A stretch of DNA of 64,000 nucleotides from Margaritispora aquatica (Eukaryota; Ascomycota; Leotiomycetes; Helotiales; Discinellaceae): NCBI GenBank assembly GCA_007644065.1, contig VJWN01000002.1, forward strand, positions 1,699,831 to 1,763,830. Reading direction: 5' to 3'. This document shows, piece by piece, positions 46,163 to 58,727 of the stretch. The notes beneath the pieces were generated by a model, which did not search any database, was not told where the DNA came from, and saw only the letters and a list, made by a program, of their open reading frames with translations. The translations under genes and the position numbers were made by a program. How positions within the stretch are numbered: position 1 is the first letter of the stretch; the number at the start of each line of letters is the position of its first letter.

Positions 46163-48800
46163 CTACTTATGCAATAACCGGTCTCCCTGCGCGCGCTTCT
46201 CATTCCCACCGTCGACTTCATCCTCATCATCGCCAATCACATGCCGACCGCTATCGTCACTTTCCTCGTATAACCCCTTTTCTCTCTCATCGCTCCCATC
46301 ATCATCACCATCGCTGAACTCAACGTCACTGTCCTCATCGCTACCTGCAGCAAAAGCATCGTACAGTTCGCCAGCGCGTCGCTTGCCTCCCTTCTTACCA
46401 CCAATCTTGCCTGCTCCGTTCAGACCCTCCGCTTCGTCCTCCTCGAGGAGATCAAACTCCCATTCGTCACGAGGATTGTTGCGGAGCCTCTTTCGGCGCG
46501 CCATGTATAGGTATGCACCGATACCGGCACAGAAAATTAGGATGGCAGCTGCTGCTCCGTAGATCCAAATTTGAGTCTTGGAAGACACACCAAAGGTAGG
46601 AAGGAATGATGGCAGCCAACTCGAAACAGCGGTTGCTGTTGCCGAGGGTGTACTTGTGGCTGTAGAAGAGGTTTCACTCTCAGTACCAGTAGGCTTTGTT
46701 GGCCTATCTGGATGATCAGTTGGGTTGGCCATGAGACTGGATGTTTGAACCGCAGGTGGCATGGAAGTGGTAGCGCCCGCGACGGTAGTTGTTGAAATGA
46801 TATCTTCGTGATTATCATCGTCGTGCTCAGATGGCATTGGAAGAACAGTGGCCTTTGAGGCATCAATAGACTCGCCCCAAAGCTTGAGATGCCAGTCAAC
46901 GAAGGTTCCATTGTGCTCATTGACTATGGAGTCTCTGACAATGATAGTCCATTTGCCAATACCAGACTCACCCCTGTGATTTTGTTAGTTGTGAAGATGA
47001 AATGCTTATGGTTTCGACCTACCAATGGACCACGGACATGAAAGTCCAGTCCTCATAACCTGCGGGCTCCGAGTCCAATCTTCTTGTGGCTGCGATGTGA
47101 CTGATGATATTATCTGGACTGATAAGATCAACACTTAGATCACCACGTCTTGTGTGGCCAACATTCATTGTGACAGTGACGTGTTCCAGACGCTCAACAT
47201 TGGCAGCCTTCAACATATCCGCAGTCACCTCAAATGAGACGGCCAAGCCTTCATCACCTTGGGGAATCGCTTGGTTGACATGGATCCAGGGGGAATAAAA
47301 CCAAGCTTGCGGCTTGACGTTCTTGAATGTCTTGGCAGCCTCAATCGTAGCCCAGGTGTCGATCTTTCCATACCCAAAAGTGTGGCTGAATTTCTTTCCA
47401 ATTGTGGTAGTTTGCCAATCGCCAGTATCAAGATCAACTGGAAGGGCTGTTTGCATAACTAAATATTGCATATCTCTCCATGTCAAATCTGGTCTGATTT
47501 GAAGGACGAGAGCAAAGATACCAGCAGCTAAAGGTGCAGCTGCTGATGTACCTCCGTGGCCTGAATAGCATGCATTTGTTCCAACATCCGTTGTGTGCTA
47601 TATATTGTTAATTATTAATCAGGCTTGCATGATCATTTGACTTACGATAGCATCTCCACTACCACTGCTATAGGTGACAACCAATTGAGCTGAACACTTC
47701 TCAGAGTAGTAGGGGTGAAGACCCTTCCTGTCGATAGCTCCTACAGTGATACTGTATATGCTGTTGGTATATCCATCAAAATTGCAGTTGTCCTCATTAT
47801 TGGCGCCATTTCCAGATGCAAATACGTAGATAGAACCCCGACCATCCCGACCGTTTTGAACAGCATTAAGCATTGCTCGCTTGATCAAAATGCCCGGCGC
47901 ATCCATGGACCTTCCATCATCGGGTGGGCCCCATGAACAGGAGTATATTTGGTTTTTTTGGTAGGCGTAATTCATGGCCACAGCTTCATCAGCGTCCGTG
48001 ATTAGTTTTGATAGGATTCGAATACCAGCGATTTTCGAATCCCACGCAACTCCCACACCGCAGACATTATTTTTCACAGCCGACACTTCTCCTGCACATC
48101 GTGTTCCATGTCTATCATCGGACAGAGTTGGTTTCGGTTCTAACCTGTGGTCGTTGAAGTCGTAGGATCCTTCCGCAAAGTAATTGTCCTTCAAATCGTC
48201 GCTGTACATATCCAATCCATCATCTACAATGGCTACCGTTGCGTTGTGTCCTGTGATCCCCTGAAGCCAAACATCTGTTACGTTGACATCGTGGCCAATT
48301 TGCACTGGATTGTACAGATGCCATTGATCGTTGAAAATAGGATCCCGAATATCCAGAGCTGATGCTACTGCCGCCTGCCTCAATAGCGCATCTGCTGATG
48401 CTGATTCCTGTCGCTCTACCGGTGCCGCATATCCTTCTGGTCGAGCAGGCATGGGACCTCTCTTCTCCATTCGTGGCTTTATCTTCTGCTTCTGCGAGAA
48501 CTTGACACCATCGAGGATGTCTGACCCCCCTATTGACCGTTTCCTCGACCTCCGTTCCTTGAGAGCCGTATGCACCAAATCCACATCCTCTTTGTGACAG
48601 GAGAATATGTGGTGATCCTTCAGTTCGCCCAACTGACCCTCATGCGTCAAACCCAGCTTGATGGCTACCTGAGCTGGAGCCGTCGCAGAATCCAAATGGA
48701 GGACATAGTAGTCCTGTGCATCGTAATCTCGAGCTCTAAGATGTGAAGCAGATGCCAGGTATCCTAACCCAACCAAGCCCAGAATGGAATGTAGTTTCAT
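46163..48800 (-). CDS. KEX2: Kexin, Golgi proprotein-processing serine protease
   Basis: Minus strand, exons 48800-47646, 47597-47023, 46973-46163, 846 aa; both introns are 48-49 nt and in phase. N-terminal signal peptide (MKLHSILGLVGLGYLASA). The catalytic triad is complete: Asp in AIVDDGLDM, His in DDRHGTRCAGEV, Ser in GHGGTSAAAPLAAG, with the oxyanion Asn in ASGNGANNEDNC. A P-domain follows (about 470-620), then a Ser/Thr/Pro-rich stalk, one transmembrane helix (IWIYGAAAAILIFCAGIGAY) and a very acidic cytosolic tail. Basic pairs in the prosequence fit autoprocessing. Kexin cleaves after Lys-Arg/Arg-Arg in the late Golgi and matures secreted enzymes, pheromones and peptides. It is transcribed divergently from the PhoD-like gene. 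Confidence 0.97.
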
Positions 48801-49158
48801 TGTCGCGTACCTCTGTATACAAAATCTCCAGAGATGTTCGCAGACGTAGAAGAGCAAGTAGAGATCTATCAACTCGAGGAGAGAGAAATGTTATGAGAGA
48901 GCGGATGAAGGTTCGCGCATTGATGGGTTGTTGTGTTTCAACGTTGTGCTTCGTGGCGTAATAATTCTAGGTTACCATTAAAAGTTATGAACAGAACATG
49001 TTCCTCTGACTCGAGCTGTAAATGCAATTGTGATTGCAATGATGGTAATGGATAATATGGGCGTTTGAATGCTCGAGTATTCTCCTTACAGCAATGAGTT
49101 GGGTGAACAAGGTGGTAGAGGGGGTTTGGGGTTGGGGGGAATTTGAAAGTGTGAATAT

Positions 49159-49200
49159 GTCTGTCTGTCTGTCTGTCTGTCTCTGTCTCTGTCTCCCTCA
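49159..49200. repeat. TGTC / TCTG tetramer array
   Basis: About five perfect tgtc units followed by ctctg-type variants. Confidence 0.75.
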
Positions 49201-49415
49201 GCTTATGTGGCCTTGCATGTTTCAATAAAGTAGCGTACCTTCCCTTCCGGATCTGATCTCAGAACAGTGGGGCGGTAGCGCGCATGCGACACCCACTGAA
49301 CGGTAGTGTTCGGGGCTCAGGGTTCTGGAACAAAGCATTTCATTATTTGAGCCAGTCAAAGGTCAAAGGTCCAAGCCAAGTCCAAGCCCGGATAATTGAT
49401 TTCATGATTCGGAAC

Positions 49416-49481
49416 TTGAGTGGGAGTTGAGCGGGAGTTGAGCGGGACTTGAACGGGACTTGAACGGGACTCGCTCGGGAC
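49416..49481. repeat. 11-bp minisatellite, 6 copies
   Basis: Six consecutive 11-mers: one ttgagtgggag, one ttgagcgggag, one ttgagcgggac, two ttgaacgggac and one diverged tcgctcgggac. It runs directly into the G-quadruplex motif at 49482. Confidence 0.85.
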
Positions 49482-49506
49482 GGGGGTCGGGGGACGGGGG
49501 TCGGGG
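49482..49506 (+). other. Canonical G-quadruplex motif
   Basis: G5-tc-G5-ac-G5-tc-G4: four long G runs with 2-nt loops on the + strand, followed by another GGG at 49510. It matches the standard G-quadruplex consensus and lies in the KEX2/PhoD divergent promoter. Confidence 0.85.
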
Positions 49507-49762
49507 AACGGGAGTAAAAGAGAAACTTACCTAAGCTTCCATTGTTATTAATACCTTAGTAATCAGGCTCAATCAGATCATCCTTCACCAAGGATCAACC
49601 CTTCCTTTCTTCAGCGGGCGTGCAATCAGTATCAGTATCAGTAACCAAACTGTGTCAACACATCCAAAGCCGTGACCAAGCTCTGTGTCCTGCATCCAGT
49701 GTCCTGTGCCCTGTCGTGGTCTGCGAGTCGGTTTGGGTGTGCCAGCGTCAAAATCTGCCCAT

Positions 49763-49800
49763 TCACTCACTCACTCACTCACTCACTCACTCACTCACTC
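49763..49800. repeat. TCAC tetramer microsatellite, about 9.5 copies
   Basis: Uninterrupted tcac units. Confidence 0.88.
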
Positions 49801-50430
49801 CACCCTTCCACTTTCCACTTTCCACAGCACACCTAGTACACCTAGCACACACCTACCTAGCACACACATACACCCCCCCCCCCCCAAAGCTCCAAGCTCT
49901 TCCCTCCGTCCCTCCCCCATGCTTTTTTTTTGGTGAGGCTGGCAAGTAATATATCCAGGTTTCGCCCAACCTCTCCATATCCTAATCCAGATATGCCTTA
50001 CACTTTCCTACCTTCCAGCCTGCTGCAGTTTCTGCTTATTTGCGGCTCCATCTCCATCGGTTTGCTATCTTTTACTATTCTAAGCTAATCATGCATCTGC
50101 GACTTTGAACGATTCATCTCCCACTCCCTATGGGCCAGCAATATCCTCCGGCGCAAACAACAAATCTTACCAGTAAAGTCGTGATCGATGACGACGAGCT
50201 CCATCATATTCGCTGTTACTTTCTAAGCTCGACAACTCATCCCAGACCCATTGCTTGTCCACCACCACCTGTATCTTTCTGTACACCTTGACACCTGCAT
50301 ATCGCATATCATACCACAGCTCGGACAAGTATCTGCAGCTTCGAGTCCACATATTGTACCTTTGTCCCCATATCCCAGTACTCATTTTCCAATTCCTCAC
50401 CGTCTTCCCAAAAATCAGCACACTTGCGCC

Positions 50431-53400
50431 ATGTCAAATCGATACTGGGGCGAACTACCAGCGCCCACCATAACGAGAGGAAATTCTTTAAAAGCACATG
50501 AAGAGGACGAAAAGAGAAGAGTGAAGGGAAACCGCGACTTAATTGTAGATACGCATATGGCTGGTGGTCGTTCGCCAGGCCCATTACATCCTGATCGAGC
50601 ACAACCAAGGCAGGATCGATATTCAAGCCAGACCGACAAAACGGAAGCTCCGACTATGTCGACCCAAAGTCCTTTCGTATCGCCAATAGCTTCGGAGTTT
50701 CGTGGAGACGGATTGGCTCCACGGCCTTCTTCTTACCAAGCTGGCGCACCGAATGCTGCATATAACAAGGAATTTTCGGAGAGAAGAAGGCGGCGCGAGA
50801 GTCGCAACAGGGAAAACTACGAACCTTCATCACCGTATGCTCATTTCTTGCCAAAATAATTGTTCCTCTTTTCTTTTTACATACTAACATATTTATAGGA
50901 TACCTCCACCTACCGCACCAGATCCACCAAGAGCCCCTCCCCCAGTTAGTTATAAAGCTCCATACAGCAACGGTCCATCTAGTCAAAGTGTCTCCAGGTC
51001 GGGCTCAGGAAGAAGGTCAGAGGGTCCTGTAAGTCCAATTGGGCCATCAGAAGATTATTATCGAAGGGATCTTGGTCAAGAATATCACCCTGGGGACGAA
51101 GAGAAATTCCAAGCCCGCAGGCTCGAACCCAGAAACGGCAAGAGTACTGTTCGACATGCCGTAAATGAGAGGTCTGGGGTCACTCGCACCGAATCGAATT
51201 CTTCGCAGCCACGAAAGGGTTCCATCCCTGAATGGACACACGACAGATCACCTCTACAAAGATTAGAGTTGACACTGGATAGTATAACTAAGGAGGAGAA
51301 GCGAGCACGTGTGGAAGAAGCCGAATTACAAATTCGAGACGAGAGAGCTGTTCGTAGTAGTCAAAAAGCGACTCAAAATTCTGTCCGATTTCGAAATCGA
51401 CCCGTCGCTAAGGCACCCGAGCCAGGAACACAACCAGCACCTCACAGTCTTGCTGAGGCTAGCGTAGTACGCAACTCGAGCACAAAACAGAAAGACCAAC
51501 TGCAAAAGAGTGTTATGCGCGAATCTCCTGTTTCTAATCAATACTCCTCGCCAGGCAAGCCAAGAGACCTGGTTTATCAGGCGGAGCCAAACCGAAGCGA
51601 AGTAAGTGCATTCCCCCATCAAGATGAATGGCCAAGATCAATGTTTTGTTGTCATCGAATAAAATCTGTAGAGGCAAGAAAGTGTAGCACCTCAGCTCCT
51701 CTGTGTATACCCCTCTCAGTCAAATAGACGATCCAGAGATGCTCCAGGGAAAGTCTCATGAATTCATGGTGTTGTTGATTTCTTAAGCGGAGTTGGAAAC
51801 TTTAGCGAGACGAAATTGCGCATTCCAGCCCGTTCCTTTTCGCTTGAAGTTGTGTAATTACTAACATTGTTTTATCAGCCACCTCCAAGTAACGGAACTG
51901 CGATACCACTTCAACGCGGGTCCAGTCTCAAGGACAATTCCAAAATCCCCATTGCAATCACAGGCGCCACTGCAGCAGTTGGGGTCGTCCGGAGGGAAAG
52001 CAATAAATTGAGAAAGAAGCCTCCTACTCCTCAAGTTCCTGCCGGAGTACAATGGTTGCCAAAGCAGGCAGCCTCTGAAGACCGATATCCTGATGTTCAA
52101 CCGGAACGTTATCCGTCCGTCAGAGGTCAACAGCAGCCTGCTTCTGTAGCCAAAACATCCAAGGAAACCGCTTTCAGAAACCATCAGCAGGCCTCCATAG
52201 TAAGCTCTGCTCGATTTTGACATTTTATTCTGAGATTGAGAACTAATAGCTGGTTGTAACAGGACAAAGAGCTTCCCAGATTACCCCAGGAATTTGGAGA
52301 CGAAGACGAGATGGGTGTTGTTGCAAAACCAGTTCGGCAAGGCAGTATCAGCAAAGTAGAGCAATTGACAGGTGAAAGAACCGTCGTTCGCTCTCTCTCT
52401 GGAAAACAACCAAACGCTCAATCTCCAAAAGTTACAGTGAATGGCACACCATATGCCGTGAACACTTCTCCTCGTGCTGTTGAAAGTCACATGGTTCCCG
52501 AGAATTCTCGCAAGGAGCATCACCACCTGACAGATGTTCTGAACCACTTTCACCATCCAAATGTTAACAGTGACGGTGTTTATGTTCCATCTCCGCGTTT
52601 GGATGAGTGGAAGAAAGGAGGTGTTGCTCTCCTCTCTGGTGCTCTCCTCGATCTGAATGTCCAGAGCAATCAAAGCGAACAGACTGAAAAGGAGAAGGAC
52701 AAAGCTTGGTGGGAAGCAGGCAATACTGGCGTTCGGCGAAGAAACTCCACCTCAGCACCGCGAAAAGCCGAAGCCTACGATGGCGAATATGATGACACCA
52801 ATAGTATGCTCCCTCTTCCTTCTCTCACTCCTATTCAGTCTATCGAATGTGAAGGGTGCGTCTCCGAAAGCCGGGCTTGTGAGATTGCGCGTTCCATTCG
52901 CACTCTTCACAGTCTAGTATTCGAGACGATGAACAAAGATCATGTTCCCCCTAACATTGAAACTGCTCAGCAGACCCCGATGCTAGGTCACACACTTAAA
53001 CCTCACTCGCTAACGTGTTCGATGCGGGGCGTCCGCATTCGTCCTGATATAGCTCCCACTAGATTTAAACCCCCATTGTTTCTGAAAAGTGGTCCTATGT
53101 TGAGATATTGCGGCTTGCGCCGTGAAAAGGTAAAGAGTCGATCAGGTCGCAAAGCTGTTGTGCCAGATCGAGAGATATGGAGAGGTAGTATTATGGTTGT
53201 TACACAAGACGCTCATTCATCCTATGAGTTGGCGCCAACTTTGCGATTATTCCTACAACCAGTAAATCTGCTCCCACCCCCACCAGCTCAACTTGACGGT
53301 GATGTGGATGAACTTGCGCCTGAATACATAGATCCTATTGCTGGTCTCCCAAAAATTGGAAGAGATGGAAGGACTCTATACATTCGACCAGTTGATTATC

Positions 53401-55918
53401 TCGAAGAGGCCAAAGATCTATCTAGGGAAGAGTCAGATGACGGTCTTTTTGAGTCTCAGAGAACGCCTCTCGACGGTGCTAATGACAGACGGTCGACATG
53501 CCCAAAGCCGCATTACGACGGAGAGCGAGCTGGCAAGTATAAGGAAGTAAGAGGCTTTAGGTTGCATGCAGAGCAAGGTGTGACATTCTGGAGATTCAAT
53601 ATTGAAGTCGAACTCCGAGAGAACCAACAAAGAATTGCCTACCGCATCAATCGTGGACCAGCTACACCATTTTGGGTGCCCGCACGCGACCAAGCTATGA
53701 ATATCATGTTTTATAGTTGCAATGGTTTCAGTCACGGTGTCGATCCAGATCAGTTTTGTGGACCAGATCCTATGTGGCGAGATGTTTTGAATACCCATCA
53801 AACACAGCCATACCATGTCATGCTTGGTGGAGGAGATCAGCTCTACAATGATATTGTTATGGACGAAGCGAAGCTCTTCCGAGAGTGGTCGGATATCAAA
53901 GATCCTTTCCACAAAGAGAGATATCCATGGACAACGGAAATGCAACAAGAGCTGGAAAAATTCTACTTGGATCGGTATTCTATGTGGTTTTCCCAGGGCC
54001 TCTTTGGAGTAGCCGTGTCCCAAATTCCGATGATCAATATCTTCGATGACCATGATATCATCGACGGCTTTGGTTCATATTCTACCAAATACATGGAATC
54101 TCCTGTGTTTTCGGGCTTGGGCGAAGTGGCTTTCAAATATTACATGCTCTTTCAGCATCAAAGCAGTATTGACGAAGGTGAAGAGACGGAACCCTCTTGG
54201 ATTCTGGGAACGCAGCCTGGTCCATTCATCAAGGAATTGAGCCGAAGTGTGTTTTTGAACCTTGGCCGAAGCATTGCATTTTTAGGTCTCGATTGTCGGA
54301 CTGAAAGAATGAATGACGAGATCGTCAGTGCAGAAACTTATCATAAGGTCTTCGATCGACTCAGTAATGACATTGTAAAAGGCGAAACGAAGCATCTAAT
54401 AGTTCTTGTGGGTGTACCTGTGGCATATCCTCGTATGGTCTGGCTTGAAAATATGTAAGTCTTCCAAGTTGCAACGCGCTGGTGTGCTACACTCTGGAGC
54501 TAGCAGTCCATGCTAATATGCAATGTAGTCTCACATCGAGAGCCATGGAGCCTATCAAGTATCTCAGTAGGGCTGGTCTTCTTGGTAAAAAGCTTCTCAA
54601 CCATATGGATGGTGGCGTAGAGATTCTAGACGATCTAGATGATCACTGGACGGCGAAGCACCATAAAGATGAGCGAAATTGGTTCGTTCAAGAACTTCAG
54701 GACTTGGCGGCCGAAAAGTCTGTTCGTGTGACAATTCTTGGGTATGTACTCTTGACAAGGAATTGGGTTCAAATTGCTAATTGAAACAGCGGCGACGTTC
54801 ATCTCGCAGCCATAGGCCAATTCTATTCCAATCCAAAACTTGGTATCGCCAAGGATCATGATTTCCGCTACATGCCCAACATCATTTCATCGGCAATTAC
54901 CAATACTCCACCGCCAGACACCTTGGCTGATATTCTCAACAAGAGGAACAAGGTACATCATTTGGACGCTGAGACGGATGAGGATATGATTCCCATCTTC
55001 ACACATGATGTCAATGGCAAACCCAGAAACAACAAGCGCTTGCTAAATCGAAGAAATTGGTGCTCAATTCGTCAATACAATCCCGACTTGAGCCCACCTC
55101 CTACTCCACAGACAGATGGCCCTCCGTCTCCACCACCTGCTAAGATTGGACTTCTTAGACGCTTATCTGGAAGTCGTGGGCCAAGCTATCGTCCTGATGT
55201 CCATGCACGACGCGGTCCGGCTGATGCTCCCCCTCTGTCGAGTCCTGGTTTCTTTGCCCAGCAAGGAGCTGTACAAGGCGGCGCACCACGTCGAGGGTCT
55301 GTAGACTCTCAGAGATCTGGTTTCCTAACTCGGACTATATCGCTAAAGGGAAAGAACATCATACCTTCAGGTCTCTTCCGCAGAAATAGCAAGCGTCACG
55401 ATAGTGGAGGAATTAACGGATATGGAGAGGACACCGATTCTGGGGAGGAGGAAGAACGAAGATATAACAACAGTGCTTCAGGACTCCGTGGGGGCAGTGG
55501 AGGTAATGAAGATGGCGGTGGCAGCTACTTCCCAACTATGCCTCCCGCTGCAGGACGGCAATCCGAGCGTCCAGTCGAACAAGCACCAACCTCTCTCGCT
55601 GGCCAGATGCCACAGCAAGGCTTGGAAAGGTCTAAATTCCACCGCACACCAACCGGACTTTCCGAGAAGCAATTGCGACAAAACTTGGTACAGGACATCA
55701 ATCTTGAAGGCGGTTTAGACATCTGTCTAAACGTAGAAATCAACCAGAAGGACCCAACTGGTGCGACGACACCTTATCGCCTCCTTGTTCCTGCATTATG
55801 GTATGATGAATCGCAGGATCGGTTGATGGAGCCAAGACAGACGCATATTGGGATGAAGCGGTGGAAGACGCTGAAGAAGAATAAAGGGAAGGGGAAAGAG
55901 GATGAGGATTATGAGTAG
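50431..55918 (+). CDS. PhoD-like phosphatase domain protein, very long form
   Basis: Exons 50431-50834, 50899-51601, 51879-52199, 52263-54454, 54529-54741, 54790-55918, 1653 aa, all in phase. Residues 1-600 are disordered and Pro/Ser/Arg-rich. The catalytic region (about 960-1300) has PhoD metallophosphoesterase landmarks: MFYSCNGFS, MLGGGDQLYND, NIFDDHDIIDGFGS, and, after two introns, VTILGGDVHLAAIGQFYS; these Asp/His/Asn residues form the metal site. The C-terminus (about 1340-1600) is again disordered, rich in Ser/Gly/Pro, ending Lys/Glu-rich. Bacterial PhoD is a secreted phosphodiesterase, but this fungal form has no signal peptide and is likely intracellular; substrate unknown. Intron 2 is long (277 nt) and remains open until 51727, so intron retention would truncate the protein before the catalytic domain. 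Confidence 0.9.
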
Positions 55919-58727
55919 ATATTTGAGCTAGGGAAGGTATGGTTGCATGGATATACTTACGATGGACGACTCTTGGTGACAGTGCAGCGGCAGTTGATTC
56001 TGAGGCTGTTGCTATGGATTTATGGATAAGGGCATGGATAGATGGATACATAATTGGGATGGGATGGGATGGATGGGCTGGGCTGGGTTGGTTGTTTGGT
56101 TCAAAATTTGGTGTTAAAGTGGATTCGCGCGTGCGTGCGAGCGAGCCTTCTTACCTATCCTCGTTCCGATGATGAGTATATATATACCCTTCTGTAAAGA
56201 TAGTTAGTCATGCTTTATGGATACTTTTTGATACCTTCGCTGGCTCACTCTCTCCTGCGTTGGATCTTGTTCTATTGTTCTGGTCTAGTGAGTGGTGAGC
56301 GATTTGTGTCCGTGTCGTAGGTATATTTGACACCTTTGACTATTGACTGGTGTAAACGAATATTCGAGTAAAGAAAGGGAGGTACGTAGGTGGGTAGGTA
56401 GGTAGGTAGATAGCTGGGTTCTGGAGAGGTAGAGTCAAGATATGTTAAGCGAGGAGCCGATGTTTTGGTAAGCTGCTGGATGAAAAATTATAAGTAATAT
56501 AGATAGATTCGTAGAAAGATAGATTAAAGAAGGGAAGCTAGGAGTGTTTATGTAAGACTACGTGGTTTTACGTGGTTTTACAGGGATGGTGTGAAGAAGA
56601 TGTAAGATTACTGATTGAACGAACGATTAGGTAGTTGGTCGGTCGGTCGGTCGTTTTGAGTCTGCCCATTGAAATTTGCACAACTTCGAGTGAAGTATGT
56701 CAAATACCCCTTGAAATGCTGTATGGCTATCTGATTGGAGGGACGTTTTTAGCTCTTGGCTATGTGTACAGAAAGGTGGAATGAGGGAAGAGAAAGGCTC
56801 GTTTGTGTTGAATTGGTGCGAGAATCCCCTGGGGACACAACCGATTGATCTTTGATCATGTTCCTTCTTCTTGGTGATGTCGATTCAACACATACTCTCT
56901 CGATTGTATACGAGAAGGCCGATGCATAGGACGTCCAAAAATCAAGGCAGGAAAAGATAGAAGCAATCACCTCTACCAAAGCTGACGACATCAATTGGCT
57001 TCTTTGGCTTTACAACGCTCCTGTTTGACAAGACATGCTTCTTTGCCACTCGTGAGTAGCCCACGAATCGGGGATGCTCAGAGGAAGGCAGGATCGGCTT
57101 TTGGGAGCGCGAACACAAAGAGGCGTATATTTCTTCCGACCAAACAAGCCATCAGACTGAGTATGGCATTGTCGGAACGAGAGCACGATTGAAAGGGGAT
57201 ATACGATCCCATTTCCGAGCCTTCGTGGCACCTGATCGACGATTGCAGAGACCGCGCGACATCATCGAGTTTCCAAATCCGGGGAAAGATGATTGACATT
57301 GCCAATCGCCTCACCTCGCATCCGAAGCACCGCAGGAAGGATATTCCAGAATTCTGAAGATTTGCCCGTCTGACGAATACTGGTCACCTTTGCCGGAACC
57401 ACTCCAGCTGTTCATAGCATATTATCAGCCCTATCACTCGGCGAGTCGAGCGAGCAAACAGCCGGTCGTCGTTCAGAGGATGGATAACCGAAACGGATCG
57501 GCTAACAATTTTTTTTGCAACTCCTCCAACACTTCTCAATCCATCGACCTGCATGATGTAAATCCGAGCCGAGCTTGCTTGCGGGGTCGATGTTGCATGG
57601 CTGGCTGGATACCATTGTCCAGCGCAAATATGATATTCAGCCTGCATTACCGGCGATGTCTCCGGGCATACCATGTTCAGCTGGGTCTTGATGGAGGAGT
57701 TGGTAGCGAACAGCTAAACGTGAGGTTGCATGCATGAGATAATTCTGGAGACGGAAACGTCTCCGGTGTGCGTAATTCTGCGTGTTTCTTCGCCCGGATT
57801 GTGCGGTATTAACGGCGGTGAAATCTCCAATCTTGAATTTGGGTGTCTTAAAATTGTGATTAGAAGCAGAGACATCTTATGGAGGGAAATGCGAAACTCA
57901 ACACGGTTAGCTGACATCTTTACACAGATAAGACAGAACTCTCCGTATTAATCGTTCTATTCCTCGTATTTTTCATAACACTTAAAAGCCACGTCCTGCT
58001 TGCTCAAGTGGGGACTGTAACCCTTGCGGTGCACAAGTCCCCTTTGAGAAAAACATGCAGGTTCCTTCCAACTGGACTGCAGCCATTTATCAAGGAGGGT
58101 ATAAGAAAACAGCTTTGCTACCAAGAATCAACGAGATGTTGTTGGTGCAGAATGAAAACTCCATGTGTTCAGGAACGTGCAGTGCATATGCTGTGCTGCA
58201 CCTCGAGATCGGGTCACGATCCGGATCCACAACACTGCAGTGTGCATTGTTGAAGCTATACGAATAGATGACCCTTGCACTAAGTTAATTGGTCGTTCAA
58301 GCCTCCATCGAAGCAGGTGTCGTCATATTTTTGTTTGTTCAATGTCGTCTATTGTGTACATAATGACAAGAAAGTATCTGAAATATAGTGATGGACATGT
58401 AGATGTGGGTTAGTCAACTTGTGAATGCATAATCAGCATAACCGATAGAAGTCCGGTGTCATACACAGCCATGTTGCCAATGATATGAAACGAATTGATC
58501 GACTTGCAGATCCATCAATGCATTGATGACCGGAGACTTGAAGCTTTAGAGTTAATTCAACGACAATAGTGTTATTACCAGGAAGGAATGACATCCAATT
58601 AGGATGATCATAAGATGACAACAATATGCTGACCCTAAGCGCCACGCTTCATATGCAAACCTCCCAATGCAACATAGTGTTCCTCCATATATGCTTCTTA
58701 TTGCCAAATGTGACAAGTGCTGCTTCA
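55919..58727. other. 2.8-kb intergenic spacer
   Basis: No supported gene; small ORFs around 56995-57737 and 58008-58267 lack domains and splice structure. It holds GGTA (56387-56408) and GGTC (56637-56654) tetramer runs and a short hairpin at 57745-57766. Confidence 0.5.
57745..57766. other. 9-bp stem with GAAA loop
   Basis: The arms ctggagacg (57745-57753) and cgtctccgg (57758-57766) pair over 9 positions (one T-G mismatch, a wobble in RNA) around gaaa. It would be a GNRA-capped hairpin if transcribed. No gene context supports a function. Confidence 0.55.

Larger units (their letters stand above)
48801..50430. promoter_or_regulatory. 1.6-kb divergent promoter region of KEX2 and the PhoD-like gene
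   Basis: No supported gene. It contains, in order, a TGTC tetramer array (49159-49200), an 11-bp minisatellite, a G-quadruplex motif, a TCAC tetramer array and a C10 run near 49875. A CT-rich leader precedes the PhoD-like start. Confidence 0.55.

Noticed and set aside
57384..57674. 96-codon minus-strand ORF in the spacer before the chitinase
   Set aside because: No domain, splice sites or neighbouring exons in frame; overlapping ORFs of similar size on the other strand.
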